Below, piece after piece: positions 1 to 7,638 of a stretch of DNA of 15,570 nt. This DNA is from Spirogloea muscicola. Taxonomy: Eukaryota > Streptophyta > Zygnematophyceae > Spirogloeales > Spirogloeaceae. Numbering within the stretch: position 1 is the first letter of the stretch; the number at the start of each line of letters is the position of its first letter. The stretch lies in contig WELB01000372.1 of the NCBI GenBank assembly GCA_009602725.1, forward strand, positions 62,594-78,163. Direction: 5' to 3'. Both the position numbers and the translations under genes were made by a program. The notes beneath the pieces were generated by a model. It saw nothing but the letters and a program-made list of their open reading frames with translations, had not been told where the DNA came from and ran no database searches.

Positions 1-123
<123 letters not shown>

Positions 124-310
124 CTGCGGGCGCCGCCGCAGCCGCCTGCGCCGCAGCCGCCGCTGCGGGCGCCGCCTTTGGCGGTGGGCTCCTCGGTGGC
201 CAACGCTGCAGGCTGGACGGGGAAAGCAGCCGTGGGGCCTCGTCTGACGGCGTCAGGGGACGCTGACGGGGCGCCAGCCGTCGGGAGGACCCACAACAGA
301 AGCTTCTGTG
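124..310. other. GC-rich stretch with short direct repeats, no gene recognised
   Basis: The block CTGCGGGCGCCGCC occurs at 124-137 and again at 164-177, with GCCGCC-type triplets between. Plus frame 1 is open from 124 to a stop at 322-324 and would encode a Pro/Ala-rich peptide, but there is no start codon and no recognisable domain. It is best read as low-complexity sequence or the edge of a lost coding region. Confidence 0.4.
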
Positions 311-405
311 TATATTCGAGATAAACGAAGGCCAAAATGGCCAAGTACAACGGCAAGCACATCTGATGACGTACATCACGCACAGCAGATCGACCCGCTA
401 ACACA
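311..405 (-). mobile_element. LINE 3'-end fragment, copy A (antisense)
   Basis: This is a diverged copy of the sequence at 2343-2611, 13403-13672 and 14069-14149. Shared blocks include GGCCAAGTACAACGGCAAGC (compare GGCCGAGTACAAAGGCAAGC) and CGACCCGCTAA (compare CTGACCCGCTCA). Read on the minus strand it corresponds to the 3' untranslated part of the LINE whose C-terminal coding region is seen in copy C. The GGCCA/TGGCC hairpin is kept at 330-342. Only about 95 bases remain, so it is a strongly truncated insertion. No coding capacity is left. Confidence 0.65.
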
Positions 406-519
406 ACAGGGACTACAGCTTCATTCTCTTTCTTGGGCAGGCCAAACTATATCCACTCGCGATGCACCAGCGTGCACGGCGTGCATTTTCTTCTTGTGCA
501 TTACGCCAGGCTAATGGCT

Positions 520-1731
520 TCCGTGGTGGTGGTCTGGCTTGTCGTGCTATATCCCGTCGGTGGCTTATTTTGCGTCGGTGCTGACAAGGATGTGGAGGTG
601 GCTGCTGACATGGCTGTCCGAGTCCACGTCACTTCTCAATCTGGTGTGAAGGTGGGGTCGCGAGCACGGCATCTCCTTTCGCGGCTACTGGGCTTCCCTC
701 TGCACCGTCTTGTGTTTTGTAGTGTTCCTTTCATGCACCTCGCCCACACCCCCGACCTGCGTGCCCAGGCACGCTTCACGGCGTTGGTTGAGAAGGCGGC
801 CTCTGACCAGGTGGTAGAGCTTCTCCCTCCGTCCGACCTTCGTGGGCGTGCCCGGATTCTTTCAGCCTCTTCCCCTGGGGTGGAGGCGTGGCTAAATGTG
901 CCCACTCTATGCAGCACTTACCATGCCAGATGCGGTCTACAGGACGGCGGTCCATCGGCTCTTGGGCCTCCTCCCTCACTGCCTCGTGGGCGTCACTCAG
1001 TGCGAGTGCGGCGCCCGTCACGCCGACCCTGCGGAGCTGGCCGCGCACATGCTCCGTTGCGCGCACGGGGGCGAGCGGACTGGCTCCCATGATCTACTGC
1101 GCGATGGTATGCAGGGGGTGTTTATGGAGGCGGGCTTCAAGGTGGCGGTGGAGAACGCCTCAGTGATGCCAATCCAGCTGGGCGCGGACCGCCGACCTGG
1201 TCGCCATCCCGCCCGGCGGCGGTTCCCGCATCATCGCCGACGTGGTGACAACTGACTGCTTCGACTCCGACAATCCCGCCAGGTCGGCGTCAACGCCGAC
1301 AGGGCATGCGATCGGCCCGGCGGCCCGGGGTTGAGCGAAAATATGCGACCACCCGGTTTGGTGACGAATTCGCGGCCCTGGCGATCGACGTTCACGGGGC
1401 TTTCGGCAGCCGCTGGTTGTATCTCCTCCAGCCTCGCTTTGGCCTCGCTTTAATTTCATGCGCACCGCGCGCCTTCTCTCTCCAGCGGCTTGCCCGTCAG
1501 GCCATTGACCGGCGGCCGCGTCTGCCAGGGGCGCTGCCCGGCTTCAACGTCGCCGGTTCGTTAGCCCAGGTCTTTCGCATGCGCCTGGCGGTGTCGTTCC
1601 AACGATCCCTTGCCCACGCCGTCCACACGCGAGCAGGACGTGCTCTGGCCGCTGCCTCTGGGTCTCGGCGGAGTGCCTCCTTCCCTGCAACGAGCTACTC
1701 CGACCTGATGTTGCTCGCTCGCGGGTACTGA
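520..1731 (+). pseudogene. Non-LTR retrotransposon (LINE) ORF, C-terminal part, frameshifted
   Basis: This is the part of a LINE polyprotein downstream of the reverse transcriptase core. Frame 1 (to about 895) ends in a segment reading RARILSASSPGVEAWL. Frame 2 (about 896-1190) has MPDAVYRTAVHRLLGL, then a CCHC zinc knuckle (CECG-x12-H-x3-C) followed by GGERTGSHDLLRD. Frame 3 (1191-1325) reads ADLVAIPPGGGSRIIADVVT, and frame 1 resumes at about 1326 with FGDEFAALAIDVHGAFGS. The Pro-Asp-like start, the later acidic residue and the downstream E/D-x-x-G helix resemble the PD-(D/E)XK-type endonuclease at the C terminus of R2-like and related algal LINEs; that assignment is inference. The frame ends in LLARGY and a stop at 1729-1731. 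At least three frameshifts make it non-functional, and the reverse transcriptase itself is absent. Confidence 0.75.
1453..1481 (+). repeat. 29-bp dispersed motif, copy 1
   Basis: This segment, containing ATGCGCACCGCGCGCC, recurs inverted at 2241-2269 (27 of 29 identical by eye) and again at 7258-7286 (about 24 of 29). All three are preceded by a CCTC(G/C)CT(T/C)T block. Copy 1 lies inside the LINE C-terminal frame, where the related copy at 13500-13960 has no counterpart, so it may be a small insertion. Confidence 0.6.
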
Positions 1732-1776
1732 GCTTCCCTAGTGCGTTGTCATGTTTAGTAGTGTAGTGCTTTTTCG

Positions 1777-1956
1777 GCACCTTTTTCTTTGGCTTTGGAC
1801 ATTGTCCATTCGTTTTGGGCTGGCTTTGCCAGCCCTCTTCACTATGGGCGAGCACTTCCTTTTTGGGCACCTTGTCATTTGGCTTTGGACATTGTCCATT
1901 CTTTTTGGGGCTGGCTTTGCCAGACTCCTCTTCTCTATTGGCGAGCACTTTCTGCT
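1777..1956. repeat. Two-copy 90-bp tandem repeat with hairpins
   Basis: Unit 1 starts at 1777 and unit 2 at 1867. Both contain GGCTTTGGACATTGTCCATT and GGCTGGCTTTGCCAG and end in GGCGAGCACTT. Each unit carries a hairpin: GGGCTGGC/GCCAGCCC around a TTT loop at 1817-1835 (8 perfect base pairs), and CTGGC/GCCAG at 1911-1923. The 90-bp period is a multiple of three and both strands stay open through it, which is expected of any such repeat and does not show coding. It starts 46 bases after the LINE stop codon, so it is probably the LINE 3' tail. Confidence 0.8.
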
Positions 1957-2240
1957 TTCGGTCAGAGAAGACGGCCTAATCTGGCTCGGCGTCGGAGCTC
2001 CCTTCTATCCGGCGCCGTTGCCTCGCCCACCAGCGGTGCGCCGGTTCCATCCGCCGCCCATTGTCAAGCATGCATCGCCGTGCAGTGCAGTGCCACCTCG
2101 CCACCTACACCACACAAAGCCCCTGATGCATGGGCCGAGAAAGCCCATGAAATGGCCTTAAGACCTGGGGAACCCAACGGGCCAAACGGCCCCGCCCAAC
2201 AAACAATGTACTTCTCCATTTGACCAACCCTAGGAGAAAG

Positions 2241-2269
2241 AGAGAGAAGGCGAGCGGGGCGCATGAAAT
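2241..2269 (-). repeat. 29-bp dispersed motif, copy 2 (inverted)
   Basis: This is the reverse complement of the motif at 1453-1481 with two differences. Together they make an inverted pair about 760 bases apart that brackets the LINE 3' tail and the 90-bp tandem repeat. Confidence 0.6.
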
Positions 2270-2342
2270 GAGAGGGAGGTCAATACAAGCCAATACATTG
2301 TTCAGGCATACTTTAGGGCAAACTAAACAAGGCTACATAAGC

Positions 2343-2611
2343 AATGCGTGTGTATTAAGAGATGGGGAGGCCATGTGTGGCCGAGTATAAAGGCAAGCAC
2401 ATTGACAAATGTACGTCACCTGCTGCTAAGCTGACCCGCTCAGTAACCAAATCAGCACATAGAGGTCGCTAATTGATACACGAATAACCGGACGGCAATC
2501 GACAAGCTCTTGAGCTACCAGCTAAGGCTCGACCAGCTTTCTGATGCAAAGCATGAGCCTGAGCTCGCTGCAGACAAGCTGACACTCGACGACGCAAGAA
2601 TGACAAGTAGG
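2343..2611 (-). mobile_element. LINE 3'-end fragment, copy B (antisense, C-terminal codons plus 3' UTR)
   Basis: By eye this is over 90% identical to 13403-13672. On the minus strand it encodes the last part of a LINE ORF, starting YLSFLRRRVSACLQRAQAHA and continuing HQKAGRALAGSSRACR. It then hits a premature stop near 2472 and lacks the normal terminal VLTRSY codons that copy C keeps. The 3' UTR follows with its GGCCA/TGGCC hairpin at 2369-2382. The match breaks off sharply at 2611, as expected for 5' truncation during target-primed reverse transcription. The open plus-strand frame over it is only a shadow of this minus-strand coding sequence. Confidence 0.75.
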
Positions 2612-3258
2612 CATAAGGCTACACAAGGCGACACACCTGAAGGGATGTGGAGGGCCGGGGCCGCGCTGCCGCTCGCTCCAGTCTCTCTCCCTCTGCCTGT
2701 TTGCCAACCTTGCCGCCGCCCCGCCGCCGCTGTCGCTGCCGCTGCTGTTGCCCAGTAAGCGCAGCGCGCGCGTCCAGGGCCACGCCAAGAAGGCGTGGGC
2801 ACATGCACGAGACGCAACCTCCGCAGAGAGCCTAACCCCGAGGAGCCCCGCATCCGGTCGCGTTACACCGGCTCGCACTTGGTAAGCCGCGAATACCGCG
2901 ACTTTGTGCGAAGCTGCATCCAAGCCTGACCTTGGATGTTAGAAGAGCCACTACGTGTATACGCAAGCAACTCTCCTTGTGTGACTGCATCTGCTGCATC
3001 GTGAGATTGCATCACTTACATCTTGTCATTGTTGCTGCATTACGTGGAAGGTTCAAGTCCTTTGGACACTTCCAGTCCGGATTCGTTACCTGGCTAGTGC
3101 CCTGATCCCGATTCGCTGTCACCACAACTGATCTAATACGTTGTCACCACAAATTTATCCGTGATTACCGCTCTCAAAGAAACCCTCTTTGAGGGTCCTA
3201 TTTGTCTCTTGTTCGCATGCATTGCCTGTGTCCTGTCCAGCAACATCTTTACTGGACC
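2612..3258. other. Stretch without recognised gene
   Basis: There is a GC-rich, triplet-biased part (CCGCCG/GCTGCC repeats at about 2710-2752), then unique sequence. A tRNA B-box-like GGTTCAAGTCC at 3049-3059 has a possible T-arm, but no acceptor stem pairs with it. GTCACCACAA occurs twice (3118-3127 and 3143-3152). TGTTAGAAGAGCC at 2937 could be the start of a decayed LTR, but no partner copy was found downstream. Frames on both strands give no recognisable domain. Confidence 0.4.
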
Positions 3259-3447
3259 GGCGTGCTGCTGCCTTGCATGCCTGAGGGTCGTCATCAACGC
3301 AGATGTAGCAAGCCACCTTTGCTCGAAAATCATTCGCAGTACCACCAAATACCTCAACCAATACAAGTCCAGCAGGAGGTAGGGTCAACTTGATTACACT
3401 GGTGTAGAAGATGCCTATCTTCCACTGCCTCCGTGCCCGCGTTGCAT
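3259..3447 (-). pseudogene. Inverted partial copy of the DNMT-like domain (left arm)
   Basis: On the minus strand this reads VIKLTLPPAGLVLVEVFGG, then TANDFRAKVACYICVDDDPQ and ACKAAARR. It corresponds to the first half of the methyltransferase fold: the S-adenosylmethionine-binding FGG loop (motif I) and the acidic residues ending the second strand. It is the reverse complement of 3544-3750 apart from scattered substitutions and a deletion of about 18 bases. Unlike the right arm it has no internal stop through this stretch, so the frame is better preserved. The match stops at both ends, leaving a fragment of about 189 bases. Confidence 0.7.
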
Positions 3448-3750
3448 ACAAGTGGCGGTATGTGAGCAGTTCGTGTCTGCTGTCCAAGCTTCTGCTGCAC
3501 GAAAATAGGCAACCACTGGGAAACACATATGTGCCGCTAATATTCAATGCGGGCATGGAGGCAGTGGAGGCATGGGCATCTTCTACAACGGTGTGATTAA
3601 CTGGACCCTACCTCCTGTTGGAAATTGTTTTAAGTGGAGTTTTCGGTGGTACTGCGAATGGATTTCGAGCTGACCTGCAAAGCCACATCAAGGTGGCTCA
3701 CTACATCTGATTCACTTACGACCCTCAGGCACGCAAGGCAGCAGCACACC
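3259..3750. repeat. Large inverted repeat (arms 3259-3447 and 3544-3750, loop about 96 bases)
   Basis: The reverse complement of the left arm matches the right arm over blocks such as GGCATCTTCTACA, GACCCTACCTCCTG, GGTGGTACTGCGAATG, ACGACCCTCAGGCA and GCAAGGCAGCAGCAC. A transcript crossing the region from either strand would fold into a long imperfect hairpin. The arms are two copies of one transposon-encoded coding segment in opposite orientation. Confidence 0.8.
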
Positions 3751-4540
3751 ATATCGATCCTCCGGCATCAATACCCCACCCTTGTCAACCACAACACTCC
3801 TGATCAATGGGAAAGTCTTCTACCCAGGCATTCAAGAAGCCGCAAAAGCAGAATCTCTTAAAAGTTGCATAAATTCGACATTTTAAATGCCGGATCCTGT
3901 GTCAAGAATTCAGTGCTCTAGTTTCTGCAGAGGGTTTAGACATCCATCTAGCGGTTTGTTCAAATTACTAAGGCAACCTAATGCATGGCGTTCGCGCCAG
4001 GCAACTCCTTCCCTCTGGCTACGTCATAGAAAATGTAGATCCCAGGAAAACACACCATTTAGCGCGTTACAATTTCCAGTCCATCTGCGACGTTCTGGGA
4101 CCTTATACAGAATTGGAGGCAGCCATCTTGGGTTCTCTGGCCGACAGAAGAAGAGTACATTGGACAACCCTAGCTCCGGCTCAGATGATCCAACGCTGCA
4201 TTTATAACCAGCAACGCCTCCCAACTTATATGCATACGCGGCTCTGCAATCCAGAAAAGAGGTAATTCCGGTGGACCATTTGACACAATCAGGGACATGC
4301 GCTCAATTGAGAAGGACTCACCAGGAAAACTTTTCCCATGCTGGTGACTTCTATGGCTCACAGAAAGTCTCGTCTGCACAACAATGTTGCTGCTCAAGGT
4401 ATGCTTAAGTATATCCACACCGGTGATTATGACGAGCAAACTTCTAAGGAACGCGACAAATGCATCGATTATTACCTGGAGACATCACCCTTCCCCATCA
4501 CTCTTTCGAATGTAATACGCCTCACGGGGCAAGCGGTGAT
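3544..4540 (+). pseudogene. Cytosine-5 DNA methyltransferase-like domain, degenerate
   Basis: C5-methyltransferases transfer a methyl group from S-adenosylmethionine to cytosine. Conserved pieces appear in order over shifting frames. VFGGTA at 3639-3656 is the SAM-binding motif I, followed by an acidic Asp-Pro-Gln segment. LCQEFS has a Cys codon at 3900-3902 in place of the catalytic Pro-Cys-Gln (motif IV), with Leu for Pro. GYVIENV has ENV at 4029-4037 (motif VI). GSLADRRRVHWTTLAP at 4131-4178 is a motif VIII-like Arg cluster. FPMLVT (about 4332) and RLTGQAV (4518-4538) recall motifs IX and X. Order and spacing fit the family and no single motif is the basis for the call. Stops and frameshifts (for example near 3594-3710 and 3860) mean no active enzyme. 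Captured DNMTs are known from retrotransposons of charophyte algae and dinoflagellates; membership of the same lineage is inference. Confidence 0.65.
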
Positions 4541-4955
4541 AAAATCTCCATGACATGGATGTTGAGCGTGACTGACGCAATCCAGGTCAATTACAACAAT
4601 AAGCAGGCAGCTTCCGCAGTCAGACCAGCAAGCAGTGTCAGAACCAAACATCAATCTTCTCGATCTATTTGCACCAATAGTACGCGACCAAGATTTCTGA
4701 CAATCACCTTCCCCTAGTCACCAAGTTCATTATTCTTCACTGACTATGAGTGGCAGCTTGGATCTGGCCTAATTATACCATACAAGCAGCAAATGACTGC
4801 ACCTTCGAATGACAAATACACAATACTTTCGCTATTTCATCGTTTGACCTGGGTACATACATTGTAGCTCAGTTTCAGATTAATCTGAAGGACGATAAGC
4901 TCATCTTCACGCAAAGGTACATCGTCTCCGTTTGAGGATATATTTATTGATACAC

Positions 4956-5280
4956 GATGTCAAGTCAGGACGAATCATCACTGTCATTATTGCTTATGCC
5001 AGTCGTAGCAGTAACCCTGCAGATACAAAGTACTCAGCATACGAAGGAGAATGTTTAGCAGCCGTGTGGGCCATTACACGCTTCCGGCCTTACCTTTAAG
5101 GGCGTCCTTATGAATTGATGACTGATCATCAACCCTTACAGTGGATGTTGACTACACAGAGTCTGACAGGAAACTTAGCCTTGAAACTGCAGGAGTATGA
5201 ATAAGATAACTCAGCGACCGGGAATTCAGAATCTGGAGGCTGATGCACTCACTCGTAGTCCAACTCCTGGTTCGGTTTCT
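4956..5280 (+). pseudogene. Retrotransposon RNase H domain, degenerate
   Basis: RNase H removes the RNA strand of the RNA-DNA hybrid during reverse transcription. In frame 3 the sequence reads VIIAYASRSSNPAD from 4983, then YSAYEGECLAAVWAITRFRP. A stop follows at 5097-5099, after which the frame continues RPYELMTDHQPLQWM and LALKLQEYE. These are the hallmark segments of the Ty3/gypsy RNase H (IAYASR, EGECLAVVWA, TDHQPL, LQEY). A shifted frame at about 5239 gives LEADALTRSP, matching the usual ADALSR exit of the domain. At least one stop and one frameshift inactivate it. Confidence 0.85.
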
Positions 5281-5488
5281 TATTAACTGGCCTGTATGAC
5301 AATGTTGCATCTGCCCCGATTGTCATATCGACTCGCATATGCTCTCACACTGTCAACGTACAGTCATCCTTTGGCAAGTTTTCTGGAGTTTCCCGATGAC
5401 ACTTCCTTCTCAAAGGATGTATGGTTGGATGCACCAGTATTACAGTATCTGCTGACTGGGTATTTACCCATCTGACTCCACCACTCCG

Positions 5489-6668
5489 ATGCAGAAGGAG
5501 AGAATTAACCTCCATGCTCGTCGCTACGTCTGGCAAAATAACCAGCTATTTAAGCCGGATGAGGAGTACGGTAACCAAGTAGCTCCACCTCCTCAATTGC
5601 GTATGCAACTCGTGTGAGAGTTCATATTCAACTAGGCCAGTTTGTTGTCAAGCATACTATCAGCTTGTTAGCAACCGGTTAGCCACCGATTATTGGTGGT
5701 CAGATTATACTGATAATGTGAGATATGGTTTGTCCCAATGTGAAGAGTGTGATCGCATTCGTAGCACCTTTCCCATTATAGTCACCTCAGCACTATCTTT
5801 ACCTATCCAAGGATTGTTTTGTAAATGTAGTCTGGATTTAGTTGGTCCGTTACGCAAGGGTGATCAGCGACCTTATGTACTAATAATGGTAAAGCACTTC
5901 TCCGAATGGGTCGAAGTGGTCATCATCCCTAACAAGTCCAGTACCTATGTGAGAGAAGCTTTCTTGAACCAGGTGTTATCTCGGTTCGGAGCTTGCGCCG
6001 AAGTCTTCACTGACCAAGGTACTGACTTCCAAGGTGGGATCCAACTTTTGCTAGATCAGACCTTATTGAACATCGGCTCTCTTAACGTGACCATTCCAGG
6101 CTGATGGACTAGCAGAACGCATGGCTCAAACCGTCAAGCCTAGTCACACCAAGTATATTCTTTGGAAAGGTATAAAGAATGGTACAGCTTTTTACCTTGG
6201 CTTGTCATGGGCTATCGAATGTTCAAAAAAACAGCTTTGTCCGCTTTTAGTCCATATATCTATTACACGGTCGTCATCCGCTAATTTCTGTCAGTCTCCA
6301 TGCTGTGGTAACAGAAACACTGGACCTTGATGACCCCAACATGTGGCTAAGTGTTAGTGTTGAGCGTGGTAATATGTTCAAGAAGCATATGTCTACTGCA
6401 TTGGACAATCTGCTCATTGCTCAACATCGTAATACGCAGCGCGATGCCAACACTCATAGCGGTGGATACAAGCCCAAACCTTCAGTGATTGAAGTGGGCG
6501 ACTATGTTTATCTCAAGGTCACTCCTCAACATGGCTTGGATGTTACTGCAGGTCCTTTCGTACATAAGGTTGTCATTAATAACTCCTGCGACGTTATTCG
6601 CCTTCAAGGGTCTTGTGGCACGAAATTTTCTGGTCACATTCAGAAAGTTTCATCCTCCTCTCACTAAG
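5489..6668 (+). pseudogene. Ty3/gypsy integrase (zinc-binding, DDE core, C-terminal domain), frameshifted
   Basis: The integrase inserts retrotransposon DNA into the host chromosome. Frame 2 from 5489 gives NLHARRYVWQNNQLF, the usual lead-in. A zinc-binding HHCC can be pieced together from His codons at 5623-5625 and 5653-5655 and Cys codons at 5739-5741 and 5748-5750 (CEEC). The core in frame 3 has SLDLVGPL (first Asp at 5835-5837) and FTDQGTDFQG (second Asp at 6012-6014). After a frameshift, QADGLAERMAQT in frame 1 supplies the Glu (6115-6117). The D-to-E distance is about 34 codons, near the DD35E pattern. Downstream frames carry the C-terminal part, including LDNLLIAQHRNTQRDA and EVGDYVYLKV, to a stop near 6667. 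All catalytic residues survive, but at least four frame breaks make it a pseudogene. Confidence 0.88.
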
Positions 6669-6719
6669 CTCGATCCTACTATTGATCGTACACAGCAGTG
6701 GGTATCCGTGCAGTTGTTG

Positions 6720-6852
6720 TGTGAAGTCTGCAGTCGCAAAGACCAAGTTGCAGATATGCTATTGTGTTCTACCTGTAACAGAGGGCAAATCCATTTCCTG
6801 ACGCCACTGCTCACCAGCGTACCTACAGATGACTGGTTTTGCAGAACTTGTT
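6720..6852 (+). pseudogene. PHD finger at the end of the integrase polyprotein
   Basis: In frame 3 the sequence reads CEVC, then MLLCSTCNRGQIH, TPLLTSVP and WFCRTC. This is the C4HC3 zinc pattern of PHD fingers, which bind histone H3 tails. The sixth metal position is the His of GQIH; the Cys normally found three residues later (HxxCL) is missing, with Phe-Leu-Thr there instead. The frame overlaps and continues past the integrase C-terminal frame, so it was once the C-terminal module of the polyprotein. A role in guiding integration to particular chromatin is an inference from the known function of the fold. Confidence 0.75.
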
Positions 6853-6894
6853 TGGCTTTAGACCCTAGTCCTTCGTCTATCCAGCGACTTGTAA

Positions 6895-6907
6895 TGGGGG
6901 GGGGGGG
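6895..6907. repeat. Poly(G) run
   Basis: A run of G starts around 6895, 43 bases after the last PHD cysteine codons. Such runs change length easily, so its exact length and any frame read through it are unreliable. Confidence 0.75.
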
Positions 6908-7257
6908 ATGAAGAGATTCATGCATCCCAAGTTCTGGAACACCAAGCACGTCATCTGTTGGCTACTCTTACTCAATCAATTTCATTCAATGTCAATGTAG
7001 TTCCTTGATTCCTGGCAAACCTACTTTCCACCTCATCCTTTGAGTGCCCACCACGTACAAGCTGCGTCGTCGCCTACTTCCGAACTGATCTGACTTATCG
7101 ATGGTATCTGGCGGTCGATGCCCTGTGGCACGACAGGCTCCTCAGCTTAGCTTGTCACCTATGCATGTGCTCACTCGAGGATATTTAGTGTCCCCCTTAG
7201 CCAGTTCAATGCCCCGTTACCAGGAATTCTGTAAGGCTCGATTTAGCCTCCCTTTGA

Positions 7258-7286
7258 GTATTATGCGCACCGCGCGCCATCTCTCC
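7258..7286 (+). repeat. 29-bp dispersed motif, copy 3
   Basis: It contains the same 16 bases, ATGCGCACCGCGCGCC, as copy 1, then CATCTCTCC in place of TTCTCTCT. It is preceded by GCCTCCCTTT. It lies downstream of the gypsy relic and outside any recognised LINE coding region, so the motif is not tied to one element. Confidence 0.5.
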
Positions 7287-7517
7287 ATCCATCGCCCTCT
7301 ACTGGAAGGGACTTCCTTCTCTCATCCAATCACAGCCGCTGCCTGACATTGGAAGTGCTGTTTCTGCTTCTTTCAGTGAATTCTGGCAGACTTGGCCCAC
7401 CCTCCACGTGGGAGGAAGGCAGCCCACCTGCTCGTTCTTGTGAGACGAAGGAAGTTCTTCCCAGTAGAAAAGTAAAAGAAAATGAGAAAGCTACAGCTCT
7501 ATCGATGTAAGGCTATA

Positions 7518-7638
7518 GCTGTGAGAGGCCAGCACAAATCGAACAGGGGGCGAGTGCTGTGTGAGGCCAGCCCGAAAATGGATGGACAAGGTCATGGAAT
7601 GCGGCTGCTGACAGCAAGGGGCGGCTGTGAAAGCCAGC
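7518..7638 (+). repeat. Three short GCTGTGA...GCCAGC repeats
   Basis: GCTGTGAGAGGCCAGC (7518-7533), GCTGTGTGAGGCCAGC (7556-7571) and GCTGTGAAAGCCAGC (7624-7638) are near-identical and unevenly spaced. Their ends, GCTG and CAGC, are partly complementary, so each could form a weak hairpin. No function can be assigned. Confidence 0.45.

Larger units (their letters stand above)
3544..6870 (+). mobile_element. Ty3/gypsy-type LTR retrotransposon relic with DNMT and PHD modules
   Basis: Domain order on the plus strand is DNMT-like (3544-4540), RNase H (4956-5280), integrase zinc-binding region, core and C-terminal domain (5489-6668) and PHD finger (6720-6852). RNase H before integrase is the Ty3/gypsy order. 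I found no gag, protease or reverse transcriptase, and no pair of LTRs. Only about 400 bases separate the DNMT-like part from RNase H, too little for a reverse transcriptase, so either it was deleted or the methyltransferase replaced or interrupted it. Many stops and frameshifts show the copy is dead. Confidence 0.8.

Noticed and set aside
1544-1948. Minus-strand frame with a 30-residue repeat (NGQCPKPK...VPKK)
   Set aside because: The 90-bp tandem repeat has a period divisible by three, so any open frame looks repetitive. The other half of this frame is antisense to the LINE ORF.
2510-2758. Open plus-strand frame with a charged peptide (QLRLDQLSDA), repeated at 13538-13855
   Set aside because: It is the shadow of the minus-strand LINE C-terminal coding region. 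The minus frame matches the sense LINE protein at 1306-1731, while the plus frame matches nothing and runs into unrelated sequence in each copy.
3043-3070. tRNA-like T-arm and B box (GGTTCAAGTCC)
   Set aside because: The T-arm could pair, but no matching acceptor stem, anticodon arm or A box was found upstream at the right distance.
2937-3150. Possible LTR beginning TGTTAGAAGAGCC upstream of the gypsy relic
   Set aside because: No second copy was found downstream of the PHD finger, and no primer-binding site was recognised.
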